Shown: positions 55,432 to 63,472 of the stretch, in pieces
Position numbering within the stretch: position 1 is the stretch's first letter
Layout: each line of letters starts with the position of its first letter
NCBI RefSeq assembly: GCF_012849375.1
Contig: NZ_CP051684.1
Coordinates: forward strand, 3,720,001 to 3,784,000
Source of the DNA: Duganella dendranthematis
GTDB taxonomy: Bacteria > Pseudomonadota > Gammaproteobacteria > Burkholderiales > Burkholderiaceae_D
Reading direction: 5' to 3'
DNA: 64,000 nucleotides
Translations under genes and position numbers: made by a program
The notes under the pieces: model-generated
Databases searched by the model: none
What the model was told of the DNA's origin: nothing
What the model saw: only the letters and a program-made list of their open reading frames with translations

Positions 55432-55907
55432 TGGGCTGGTCCTGCGCGATAGTAAGCGGGCAGTCCCGCACTTGGGTCTTTTTCCGCACCGGTTTGCGCT
55501 GGTACTGGGAGGTCGTTCCCAAACGCCACTAGGTCAGTGTTGCAGAATTTTTGTTGTCTCAAGCACTCTTCGAACGCGCCCTCCTGAGCCAGCCGAAGGG
55601 ATTTCTTGCCGATGGCCGCACCGCACCCCAGCTGTCCACATGCGACCGCATACCATCCGACTGTATCTGTATGCCCATAAACTCTGCAAACGGGTACCAC
55701 ACCACGTTTTCTAGTCTCAAGGTCACAAAGCGCCAGTGCGTACTCATCGGCCCGTTCGATTGTTGCGCCTTTACCAACATACGATACGGAACCCAGGTTG
55801 TTTGAGATTGCTACTGCGGTAGCAGCAGACGCCGAGTTGGAAGCACAGACTACTAACGCAAGCGCAGTGACGACGTTTGTAAGAGTGCGAATCAATGTTG
55901 CAGGCAT
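55428..55907 (-). CDS. Secreted small protein, DUF4189-like
   Basis: A 159-residue protein with signal peptide 1-28 (ALALVVCASNSASA). The mature part has paired cysteines (ALCDLETRKRGVVPVCRVYG, VACGQLGCGAAIG, FEECLRQQKFC) and the AISNNLGS...A..AL..C pattern of DUF4189-type secreted proteins. First gene of the seven-gene minus-strand operon that runs down to 51781. Confidence 0.68.
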   Translation of the reverse strand: MPATLIRTLTNVVTALALVVCASNSASAATAVAISNNLGSVSYVGKGATIERADEYALALCDLETRKRGVVPVCRVYGHTDTVGWYAVACGQLGCGAAIGKKSLRLAQEGAFEECLRQQKFCNTDLVAFGNDLPVPAQTGAEKDPSAGLPAYYRAGPAQ

Positions 55908-56081
55908 GTTTGTCCTTGAATTTGCGGGCTAAACGGAGGGCCGAGTCTTAAAATAAAAATTTAAATTGCGTTTCGGAAATAATTGTAAGGCTGAAAAGGG
56001 GTTGATGTAAACCGGGGTGAATCAAAAAGGGTTGATGTTTGCTGGGTGGCATCATAATTCCGGTTGACTCATGCTCTGAGG

Positions 56082-56507
56082 ATGCCCACATCCGAAACCC
56101 CATCCCATTTTCGATTGCACCACGCTGCCGTCCTACGGCAATTGAGAGCAGAGGCGGGACTGTCTCAACCTGCGCTGGCAGGCATCGTCAAACGACACAG
56201 GACGTGGATTTCGAAAGCTGAAAGTGGCGATGTAAATGTCACCGTCGATACCGTTGACCTAATCAGGTCTGCGTTGCTGCCTAGCGAAAGAGGCAAACTG
56301 CCGTTACGCATGCGTATCGCCAAAAAAATATTTGATGCTCGCACGGGCATGCACCCTCCTATGTCGCAAGAGGCGTTGTCAATTACGGCCGGGTGCAACC
56401 TTAAATACGTGAATCAGCTCGAACTTGGACTTGTCGGGACTACACTGGACCAGTTGGCCAAAGTCGTGGACGTGCTCCAACTCGACTACAACGAGGTATT
56501 TGATTAG
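56082..56507 (+). CDS. XRE-type regulator with two helix-turn-helix domains
   Basis: A 141-residue protein. First HTH: VLRQLRAEAGLSQPALAGIV, RTWISKAESG; second: MSQEALSITAGCNLKYVNQLELG. A TTG at 56064 is an alternative start. Divergent from the secreted-protein operon, so it is a good candidate for its repressor. A paralogue with the same two-domain design is at 59210. Confidence 0.78.
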   Translation: MPTSETPSHFRLHHAAVLRQLRAEAGLSQPALAGIVKRHRTWISKAESGDVNVTVDTVDLIRSALLPSERGKLPLRMRIAKKIFDARTGMHPPMSQEALSITAGCNLKYVNQLELGLVGTTLDQLAKVVDVLQLDYNEVFD

Positions 56508-56788
56508 CCGCCAATCGCGACCGGGGCAATCACCACTTGCACTGTGCGCCCCAACCATGAGTCGCTAGGCGCTGCTGGCACAAAGCTCTCAGCTAGTGCG
56601 CCGCACTTAGTGCACCGTGTGTACATTTCAAGCGATGCGGGTCGTCCGCCGAATTCAGCCTGTTTCTCAGGGCTCAGCGCCGCAAAATGCTCGTTAAAAT
56701 CATTCACAGCGACTACGGCGTCTGCCTCGGAAATTCCAGAGTGAACCTGATTGCAAGTGGGACATTTGAAACTACCTAAATTTTTCAT
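56504..56788 (-). CDS. Zinc-ribbon small protein
   Basis: A 94-residue protein with two CxxC pairs, CPTC at 9-12 and CTKC at about 58-61, forming a likely zinc ribbon. The C terminus SDSWLGRTVQVVIAPVAIGG is hydrophobic. No function known. Last gene of the minus-strand operon 58997-56504; its end overlaps the regulator's end by 4 bases. Confidence 0.62.
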   Translation of the reverse strand: MKNLGSFKCPTCNQVHSGISEADAVVAVNDFNEHFAALSPEKQAEFGGRPASLEMYTRCTKCGALAESFVPAAPSDSWLGRTVQVVIAPVAIGG

Positions 56789-56817
56789 TTAATTCCTGCT
56801 CCGACACAGCTCAGCAT

Positions 56818-57069
56818 TTAGCGTACATCTCCCTGGCGCAGTTCGACGAGCTTCGCCATCGGCAAGACCCGTTTAATTTCAGCAATGGCGTCTTGGGCGG
56901 CGGCTCCCAGTGACGCTGCCTCTCGACTAAACATTAGAGCCACATGTCCGCGTTTGCCCAAACCCACGGTCGCATCCGTTGGGCCTGCCTGTCCCAGAAT
57001 TTCAACGATTTCATCGACACCCTCCACGCAGCGCGCTGTAGAAAATACTAGAGTGAATTCGTGCTCCAT
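56818..57069 (-). CDS. Small conserved protein of unknown function
   Basis: An 83-residue protein: MEHEFTLVFSTARCVEGVDE, ILGQAGPTDATVGLGKRGHV and FSREAASLGAAAQDAI. This compact alpha/beta protein resembles a common family of short proteins, often next to toxin or DNA-interaction genes. Its start overlaps the stop of the HAD gene by 1 base, so they are co-translated. Confidence 0.65.
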   Translation of the reverse strand: MEHEFTLVFSTARCVEGVDEIVEILGQAGPTDATVGLGKRGHVALMFSREAASLGAAAQDAIAEIKRVLPMAKLVELRQGDVR

Positions 57070-57677
57070 TATTTCCGGCCAAGTCCTGCACTAAGAACTC
57101 TCCGTGCGGCCTTCAACTGCGGAAACAGAAATCCGGCAGATGCGTTGCAAAACACAGTGCACTGTTCAAGATGTGAACCTACTAGCGATTGTCCGCTCAG
57201 CACATCATCAATAATCACGTATGGCGCCGGTGCCATCTGCCGCGAACCCTTCCACGCATATGCATCAAGCCAGGCATCTATTTCAACGAGGCGATACGAG
57301 TCGTCGTCGCGCGGGGTGCACCAGTGTTCATGAAGGTTCCCGGCCACGAATGCCATGCCGGTAGCTTCGAACGTTGCGAACAACTGCTCCCGCGTAAGGT
57401 GTAACGTCCACGACGAACTGATTACAAACCATGGCCGAAATTCTTCGTTCAGCAGACGTAGATTTTCAACAGCATGACTATAAAAAATCTGCTGCCAAAC
57501 CTCGACGGCATTGACAGTCTCGTCACCGGCTAGCGCGAGCAGTACCTGCGTTGTGTTCAGCGTGCGATGAACACACAGGACATCGTCGATATCGAGGAAT
57601 ATCACGGGTCGTTGGTCAGGAAGTGGAATCATGCTTGGATGCGCTTCTTTTAAATTTTCAAACTCGAATGTCGCCAT
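57069..57677 (-). CDS. HAD-family protein (RNA-repair type)
   Basis: A 202-residue protein. VIFLDIDDVLC has the D-x-D catalytic pair, FVISSSWTLHL is motif II, and YVIIDDVLSG motif IV. The order matches the HAD domain found in Swiss-army-knife RNA-repair proteins (PF18143). A phosphatase acting on RNA ends or nucleotides is possible, not proven. A degenerate relative is at 53745 in the neighbouring operon. Confidence 0.75.
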   Translation of the reverse strand: MATFEFENLKEAHPSMIPLPDQRPVIFLDIDDVLCVHRTLNTTQVLLALAGDETVNAVEVWQQIFYSHAVENLRLLNEEFRPWFVISSSWTLHLTREQLFATFEATGMAFVAGNLHEHWCTPRDDDSYRLVEIDAWLDAYAWKGSRQMAPAPYVIIDDVLSGQSLVGSHLEQCTVFCNASAGFLFPQLKAARRVLSAGLGRK

Positions 57678-57683
57678 CGCATT

Positions 57684-57971
57684 TTACCTACCTTTGATTC
57701 TTCTAATCCGCAATGGCGGCATTCTTATCGGACGAGCCTCGCCTGTGAAAGGCTCTAGCTCGCTAAATTTTCGTGTACGCGGTTCGCTCGCAGAAGCCTC
57801 GTCCGGTGTGAATTCGAACCCAAGCGAATGAAGGTAAAGTTCAAACGAGTCGTCACCACGCCATGCCATCTCAAGAATTTCCGATGCCTTCGCCGGGTTG
57901 ATGAACATGAGGCGCCGCACTAGCCAGCACAGCAAAGCGTATCCGAATAGGCGGTCCACAAATTGATTCAT
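57684..57971 (-). CDS. Uncharacterised small protein
   Basis: A 95-residue protein starting MNQFVDRLFGYALLCWLV at ATG 57971; the longer frame upstream has no ribosome site. The first 40 residues are amphipathic or weakly hydrophobic, the tail is basic (PPLRIRRIKGR). Co-directional with the HAD gene (6 bases between). No family recognised. Confidence 0.55.
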   Translation of the reverse strand: MNQFVDRLFGYALLCWLVRRLMFINPAKASEILEMAWRGDDSFELYLHSLGFEFTPDEASASEPRTRKFSELEPFTGEARPIRMPPLRIRRIKGR

Positions 57972-57987
57972 AACCGGCGGCCGTCGT

Positions 57988-58350
57988 CTATGATGGCAAT
58001 TCCCAATTAAGCTTCTCGGCAGTACGTCGAATTGTCCAGCACATCTCGGCATCGGTTCCCCAGCCCGACTTCAGCAACTGATTCAGCAGCTGCTTTAGGA
58101 TTTCACCCTCCGAAAAGCACGCGTATTTACCGCTTCGGTTTCGCATGCATTTGGCCGCAAGTTGTTCCGCGAGGTCTTCACATATTTCGAAACGCGCAGC
58201 AACTTCATCGCTATCCTGCTGCGAAATGTACTCCCCGGACGCCCCGTCTCGTATGACTGCGAGTTTGGGCTGAGCGCCTGAAATCGAAGCCGTGTTCGCA
58301 CTTCGTGGAAAGTCTGAGGGTACTTCCGAGGAGTTGGTCAGCGAGCTCAT
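57988..58350 (-). CDS. Conserved small protein of unknown function
   Basis: A 120-residue protein starting at ATG 58350, overlapping the previous stop by one base (TGATG). The core EICEDLAEQLAAKCMRN, LKQLLNQLLKSGWGTDAEM and WTIRRTAEKLNW is recognisable in many betaproteobacterial hypotheticals. It is all helical in prediction by eye. No function known. Confidence 0.62.
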   Translation of the reverse strand: MSSLTNSSEVPSDFPRSANTASISGAQPKLAVIRDGASGEYISQQDSDEVAARFEICEDLAEQLAAKCMRNRSGKYACFSEGEILKQLLNQLLKSGWGTDAEMCWTIRRTAEKLNWELPS

Positions 58351-58997
58351 CAAGGACGTCCCGAGCAGAAGTCCGCGTATGCCTTTGCAGATGCTAAAAG
58401 GCCGCCGCGTTGCAGGATATGGGCCTTGGCTTTTGCACTGGCAAGAAACCATGGTTGTATTGAGGTCGGGATGTCGTCGACGAAGATGAAATCTGGGCCA
58501 CCAGCCGTGGCAGAGTATGTCAGTACTTCAGTTGCGGCCGACCCCGAATTTCCAATCCTCGAATCACAGATTTTGAGCAGGAATTGGAGAAGGGCGAACA
58601 GGTCTTCTGGGATATCCAGCCCTCTTATCGGCGCAGTCATTCGTAGTACCGGGCCGTCGACCACTAGACGATTTGCCGTTGCGCTGCACACGAAATTCGC
58701 AACGCAAAGTGGTTCTGCGTTCGCCGCTACTGCGCCAGTATCGGCGAATGTAAATCGGATTTCAGCTTCTGTGAACATGCCTGCTTCATAACCGAGCTCC
58801 TGGGCGAATTCTGCCAACCCACGTGACAGCATGGCAAAGCCAGATTCCTGCCATGGCATATACCCGGCTATTTCCCTGACTTCAGGAAAATAAGGTCCAT
58901 GTAGCGTGGCGCTCAGGCCAGTATCGGCACGGTTAATAGTCAGTCCGAACTGACCGTTAGCGTCGTCGACACGGTATTTGATTTCTGCATGCAGCAT
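58350..58997 (-). CDS. Uncharacterised protein, first gene of a six-gene operon
   Basis: A 215-residue soluble protein: LHAEIKYRVDDANGQFGLTI, LHGPYFPEVREIAGYMPW, and a C-terminal helical SAKAKAHILQRGGLLASAK. No signal, no motif recognised. It begins an operon of six minus-strand genes (to 56504), with one-base overlaps to the next gene, so they likely function together. Confidence 0.6.
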   Translation of the reverse strand: MLHAEIKYRVDDANGQFGLTINRADTGLSATLHGPYFPEVREIAGYMPWQESGFAMLSRGLAEFAQELGYEAGMFTEAEIRFTFADTGAVAANAEPLCVANFVCSATANRLVVDGPVLRMTAPIRGLDIPEDLFALLQFLLKICDSRIGNSGSAATEVLTYSATAGGPDFIFVDDIPTSIQPWFLASAKAKAHILQRGGLLASAKAYADFCSGRP

Positions 58998-59134
58998 TGA
59001 TGCTCCTCAACTATGCAAATTTCGGCCTAACACTGAGATAGGGAGAGGGCAGAGCTCCGCCACGGCACTCTGGAGGAGCGCTGTTGTCAGACCGGGATAC
59101 ATGTAGGGATTGTAAACAGAAACCGATGTGCTGT

Positions 59135-59164
59135 AAACGGATTGGACTTAAACGGATTGGACTT
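59135..59164. repeat. Tandem 15-bp repeat upstream of the XRE gene
   Basis: The 15-mer AAACGGATTGGACTT occurs twice in tandem (59135-59149, 59150-59164) about 45 bases upstream of the regulator at 59210. Tandem half-sites in front of an XRE gene are typical of autoregulatory operators, which is inference. Confidence 0.5.
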
Positions 59165-59209
59165 AAAAGTATCTGGTGTGCGAGCGATGGATGCTGCACC
59201 CTCACGCGC

Positions 59210-59629
59210 ATGAGCGAAAAGGAAATTAAAAATAGACTACGTTTGGCCTGTGCTCAGCACGTTAAAGAGGCACGGCTTAAGCTAAATCTGTCCCAGATTG
59301 AATTTGCTAAATTGGTCGGAATGGACCGCTCTTACTACGCTAGAGTTGAAGCCGGACGAACGAACACATCTCTGGACACCCTCGATAAAATTAGAGGGTT
59401 GCTGTTCATCACAGTTCCTCGGTTCCCGACTTTAGTCGAAGAAGTTGGACGCAGGATTTCGGTCGCGCGGGAAGGGCGGTTTTCACAGGAAGCCTTGTCT
59501 GAGGCAGCGGGCTTGGGCCTTTTTTATGTTGGACGTGTTGAGCGTGGAGTCACTAATCCCGGCTTAGACCAAATCGAAGCAATAGGCACGGCTCTCGGCA
59601 TATCCTCTCTAGACCTCTTAGCCCTATAG
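59210..59629 (+). CDS. XRE-type regulator with two helix-turn-helix domains
   Basis: A 139-residue protein starting MSEKEIKNRLRL. First HTH: ARLKLNLSQIEFAKLVGMDR, SYYARVEAGRTN; second: FSQEALSEAAGLGLFYVGRV. A paralogue of the protein at 56082. Divergent from the six-gene operon, which it may control; the upstream frame from 59084 includes repeat DNA and is not likely translated. Confidence 0.78.
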   Translation: MSEKEIKNRLRLACAQHVKEARLKLNLSQIEFAKLVGMDRSYYARVEAGRTNTSLDTLDKIRGLLFITVPRFPTLVEEVGRRISVAREGRFSQEALSEAAGLGLFYVGRVERGVTNPGLDQIEAIGTALGISSLDLLAL

Positions 59630-59770
59630 TCGCCACCAAATTGTTCCTTTGCTGACTAGGCTCTCGCTTACAGGCGAACGGTATGTCCCTGGCGGTTTGC
59701 ATTTTTTGTGAGCGCCAAGAATTGCAAGGTCCAACGGAAAATGCCATCCTCATTGAGGATGGCAGCGTAA

Positions 59771-60094
59771 TTAATTTGTTGCTACAGCTTTCTCAGCTTC
59801 TGACTCAGCTTGTTTCGCAATCTTCGCAGCTTCGAATGCGATGATGAGCAAAGTGCCTGTGGGTTTGCCATCACGCGAAGTGTAAAAGTCGGCTTTCAAT
59901 TTTCCTGTGACCTTCACAAAATCTCCCTTGAGGAGCTTCGGGTCTTCGTCTTTCATGATTCGGACGGTGTACCAGGTGGGGGCATCATCTTTGCCACGCT
60001 GACTCTCACACATCCGAAACTCGTAATAGCCTTTGCCACTAATCTTGCCGACCTTACGTTCCGGTGCGGTCGCTACGTTTCCAAATGCCTGCAT
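59771..60094 (-). CDS. Single-stranded DNA-binding protein (OB fold)
   Basis: A 107-residue protein. The ATG at 60094 has AAAGGAC 6 bases upstream. GNVATAPERKVGKISGKGYY, TWYTVRIMKDED and KGDFVKVTGKLKADFY are an SSB/OB-fold pattern; it lacks the acidic tail tip of chromosomal SSBs. Element-borne SSBs protect single strands during replication or transfer. Consistent with the primase gene nearby. Confidence 0.78.
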   Translation of the reverse strand: MQAFGNVATAPERKVGKISGKGYYEFRMCESQRGKDDAPTWYTVRIMKDEDPKLLKGDFVKVTGKLKADFYTSRDGKPTGTLLIIAFEAAKIAKQAESEAEKAVATN

Positions 60095-60177
60095 GTTATG
60101 TCCTTTTTCTAGAAAGAGGAGTTGGCAAAATTGCGCTCCTAAAACGTATAGCAACAATTTGTAGTGGCCTCATTCCA

Positions 60178-61485
60178 TCATAAATTTGAGCGTGGGGCGG
60201 ACCAGAGGCCCAAGCTCAGAGGACGGCGATACGGTAAGTGGTTACCCTCAAACCATTGAAGATGAGTAGACTTATTGGGTATGTTTGACTTAAAAGCAGG
60301 AAGGCCAATGGGAAGCATCTGAAGCACAGCGTGACCCATACAGAAGTCCGCCTGCCCGGTTGGCGTGTCGCCTGCTCGATATACCTCAAAAACGTCGTCA
60401 CCGATGTGCACTAATCTGATGTTGTTGGCGCTTTCGGTCAATATATTGTCCCGCGTCGCGCACGCTAAATCCATTAGTCTAGTGCGCATCCGCTTCAGGT
60501 AACCTGGGGCCGAAAAATGAAGTGAGATACGTTTCAAAGAGGCCTGCTCTAACGGGATTCCGTGTGCGCTAGCGATGACACTGAGTTCCTTTCCCATTTT
60601 GTGGAGAAGTCCGACTAGCCTTGCCATCCTAGATGAACCGCGCTCACTTGTATCGACTTCAATCCAGGTAAGCCCATCATCTTCGGTCGCTATCGCGTCG
60701 GGCAAAAGTGTCACTTTCTTGCTTCTCAATTTCAGGTCTGATTCGCTGCCTCGCTTTGGCGATGGCGTGACTTGGAGAACGCCTCGGTTCTGATGTTTTG
60801 TGACGCTTCCTTTGCCAGCGCTGAGCATCCGCATGATTTCGCTTTCAGTGAATGCTTGAACCCCCCTTGCCTCAAAACTGAGTGTGACGAAATTTATCCA
60901 TAACGTGTGCGTCGGATTTGTGAGTGTCGTGGCCCTGCCTACTGATGACGTCGCTTGAAGTCCCGTTGACCTGAGATATGCAGCACCGGCGCTTGTCAAC
61001 GCATAGAATGTTTGATGATGCTCACTTAAAAACTTTCTAATCGCGCCGCGTTTCAGAAGCAATTTAACCGAGCGCCGTGCCGCTTTTTGTGCCGCAGTGT
61101 AAGGACGGTCGGCGAAACAGTTTGCCGCGACATCTAACGTTCTGACGATACGAAAACGTTCGAAGCATCTCAAGGTCTCGATGGCAATCCGCTCTTCCAT
61201 GCTCCTCGGTTTATCAGTGGAGGAGGGGGCGCCGCCGCTTGGTTCGCTATTTCGCTTGCGCGATGGTGGACGTATTTTCGGCCTAGTCCGGCGTGATGGC
61301 GCAGCAGTATCAGCAACGGTATCGACCGATGTGCCGCAGTCTGTGGGTGGTTGAGTGCCAACGTTCGCAGACGTGGGTACTAGCGGACTGCGCGTGGCAG
61401 TGGTCATCAAATGTGAGCGCGTCGGGAAATGTTCTATCGGCGTAGTGTTCGTATTCAAGGATGGCTGCTTCATCAGGCCTTTCAT
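60178..61485 (-). CDS. Replication-relaxation-like winged-helix protein
   Basis: A 435-residue protein. Residues 1-95 are a disordered, basic, Ser/Thr/Pro-rich region. Residues about 100-175 have a winged-helix (RIVRTLDVAANCFADRPYTA, LLKRGAIRKFL, YALTSAGAAYL). Then LLPDAIATEDDGLTWIEVDT with a nuclease-like strand pattern, as in replication-relaxation (MobC-like) proteins. Such proteins aid mobilisation or replication of plasmids and islands. ATG 61473 is an alternative start. Function inferred from fold only. Confidence 0.6.
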   Translation of the reverse strand: MKGLMKQPSLNTNTTPIEHFPTRSHLMTTATRSPLVPTSANVGTQPPTDCGTSVDTVADTAAPSRRTRPKIRPPSRKRNSEPSGGAPSSTDKPRSMEERIAIETLRCFERFRIVRTLDVAANCFADRPYTAAQKAARRSVKLLLKRGAIRKFLSEHHQTFYALTSAGAAYLRSTGLQATSSVGRATTLTNPTHTLWINFVTLSFEARGVQAFTESEIMRMLSAGKGSVTKHQNRGVLQVTPSPKRGSESDLKLRSKKVTLLPDAIATEDDGLTWIEVDTSERGSSRMARLVGLLHKMGKELSVIASAHGIPLEQASLKRISLHFSAPGYLKRMRTRLMDLACATRDNILTESANNIRLVHIGDDVFEVYRAGDTPTGQADFCMGHAVLQMLPIGLPAFKSNIPNKSTHLQWFEGNHLPYRRPLSLGLWSAPRSNL

Positions 61486-62302
61486 CGCAAAAAGTATTCG
61501 AGGGCGGGCGAACCGCCGGGTTCCCTCCGCGCGATTCGTATGTTCCGTCGTATAGCAACTCTGCTCCCAAGCCTAAGTGACCCAAGGGGGACAGGCGCGG
61601 CATCTAGTTCGTGCCCCCAATGCCTCGATGTACGGCGTGATGCGGGCAGGGGGCAAATGTACTTTCCCCTTATCCCACCTCGCTCGCTTGTGCGAGCGCC
61701 ATCTCTGTTCTCGTCGCTGCGTGACCCGGAGCGATTGTGCTTCCAGTCCGGCTTCGCCGGGGCGCAACCCCGCCGACGACCCCTAATGTTCTTGCAATGC
61801 CACAGTTCTCCGTGGGTACGTCGGCACGCAGCCGTGACCCAACATGCGTACCATCTTGGCTTCCCCAAATTGCAAGAGCAAACGTGTTTCCGTTGCAATT
61901 CGTGGCCCCGCGCCAATTGCCTCGCACAGGTGCTCGAGCGAATCCAACGCATCATGGCATCCGCGTCGGCGGGGTTGCGCCCCGCCTCAGCCGTCCCCAA
62001 CCGCGAGCAACTCACTCCTCTTTAACCCGACCCTGTGGACAGCCGCGACTCATGCACGCGGCGAACCTGCACACTATGCACACTCCTGAACGTCGTGCAG
62101 CGCCTCCTGCTACAGCCTTCGGGGGCCAATGTCTGGCGCCATCAGGCAGGACCTTTATGTGCTTCGCATGCGTGCTACGCGAGGGTGAGGGCGCCATCCA
62201 TTGATACGCAGGCACTTCCTCTCCGAACCTAGATGTGGCATGCCGCAAGATTAGCCGCCCGGCAGTTGCTATACATATCTTTAAACTTCGATGGAGAACA
62301 AA
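61486..62302. other. GC-rich gene-free region
   Basis: About 800 bases between replication-type genes. All frames are short or composition-biased. It contains the 21-bp inverted repeat described separately, a GCTCGC/GCGAGC pair at about 61,680-61,700 and AATTGCAA/TTGCAATT near 61,868-61,900. This is the best place for an origin or a non-coding RNA in the island. Confidence 0.45.
61758..61984. repeat. 21-bp perfect inverted repeat
   Basis: Arms at 61758-61778 (CGGGGCGCAACCCCGCCGACG) and 61964-61984 are perfect reverse complements with 185 bases between. GC content is high compared with the rest of the island. It may form a large cruciform, bound an origin, or be remnants of a repeat family. 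Confidence 0.6.
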
Positions 62303-62947
62303 ATGCAAGTACGAAGACGCGGCAACTGGATTCACCTTTTGAAATCGAGCTATCACCGTTACGACGAGCTCAGTAAGATTGGTGGCCGTTCAACGCTGAG
62401 CCTCGTTCACAAATTTCCCGCAAGCGCTACTGAAGTTCCGCAAAATATCAAGGACGCTCTCACGGCTGAAGAACTTGAGCGGGTCATGAACGTCGCAATT
62501 ATCCCCGCGCGAGAAGAGCAAAAAAGGCGTATCGCTCTGGAAGCACAGGCACGTGAAGCCAGCAAGCGTCACGAAATTGACCCTAATTGGCGACTAGCGC
62601 GTGCTATTGAAGTTATGGGAGATGTGTCTGATTCGATTCAGCCTCTGAGCCCGGAACTCGATTTCGACCGGCTGGCAGAAATCATAAATTGCTGCGTCAA
62701 TGCAGGGATTCGGGCAGGTTCTCTTTGCGGAGAGTCCGTCAATTCAGTCAGCAAATTGCTTGGCGTGTTGGCGAAAGCTACCTCTGAGATTGCGCATTAC
62801 GTTTCTGGTACTGCGTTTCCCGGCACGGAACGAGGCAGCGCAAAGGAAGGCCCGATGCACGTGGCCTGGACCCAAACAAAGAGCGCGCACGGAGCACTGT
62901 TGGTCGCGTTGCAGAAAAAGCGCTACGCGCAGAAGCGGAACCGCTAA
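62303..62947 (+). CDS. Uncharacterised island protein
   Basis: A 214-residue protein; ATG 62303 (MQVRRRGNWIHLL) has GGAG 6 bases upstream, so it is preferred over ATG 62291. Basic N terminus, a long charged helix (about 70-105, PAREEQKRRIALEAQAREAS), and a helical C terminus. No family recognised; position suggests replication or stabilisation. Confidence 0.6.
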   Translation: MQVRRRGNWIHLLKSSYHRYDELSKIGGRSTLSLVHKFPASATEVPQNIKDALTAEELERVMNVAIIPAREEQKRRIALEAQAREASKRHEIDPNWRLARAIEVMGDVSDSIQPLSPELDFDRLAEIINCCVNAGIRAGSLCGESVNSVSKLLGVLAKATSEIAHYVSGTAFPGTERGSAKEGPMHVAWTQTKSAHGALLVALQKKRYAQKRNR

Positions 62948-62988
62948 CAGTAGGTTGTACCCACTTCAGTTTGGATTTTGGTTCCTTT

Positions 62989-63003
62989 GGGCGCGTGGCG
63001 CCC
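62989..63003 (+). terminator. Possible intrinsic terminator
   Basis: GGGCGC-GTG-GCGCCC, 6-bp stem followed by TTCTTA, 41 bases after the stop of the uncharacterised island gene. The remaining DNA (62948-63274) has no gene. Stem is short, T run imperfect. Confidence 0.42.
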
Positions 63004-63274
63004 TTCTTATCAGCTGACGTTAGTAGCGTCTCTGCCATAATTTCAATTCGTCTGCCAGGTTGATGCGACATGTCAAAAGCTGAACCTTACTGTCGGGCTG
63101 CTATGGCGCGCACGCAGCGAAGTTTTCTCTGACAGTGTCTCTTTATGGCAGCTTTTCGCTCCTACTGCATTCTGTTGTTTTTTTGTGGCGTTTAAATGCC
63201 GGGTTCTAGGCTATGTGTCACTCGTGATGCTGCGTGCCATGTTGGCTCACGCTGCAACCCTAAAAATAATTTCA

Positions 63275-63472
63275 ATGGATAAGCTTTTAGACGTAGATGA
63301 ATTGGCACACCTGCTAGGCCGCAATGCTGGAACGATTAAAAAAGACCTGAAGAGAAACCCGTTCGCTGTTCCACCCCGGGTGCACCTACCAGGTACTCGC
63401 TTGCTCCGTTGGAGGCCTCGAGATGTCGAGCAGTGGCTCGAGGAGCATATCGTTGAAGGAGGACAGCGATGA
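63275..63472 (+). CDS. AlpA-like helix-turn-helix protein
   Basis: A 65-residue protein: MDKLLDVDELAHLLGRNAGT, IKKDLKRNPFAVPPRVHLPG and LLRWRPRDVEQWLEEH, an HTH_17/AlpA pattern. Its stop overlaps the primase start by ATGA. AlpA-type regulators control integration or replication functions in P4-like elements. Confidence 0.78.
   Translation: MDKLLDVDELAHLLGRNAGTIKKDLKRNPFAVPPRVHLPGTRLLRWRPRDVEQWLEEHIVEGGQR

Noticed and set aside
61429..62204. Several 100-200-aa frames in both directions
   Set aside because: Overlapping frames of similar length on both strands with Arg/Pro/Ser bias and no domain; better explained by GC-rich non-coding DNA.
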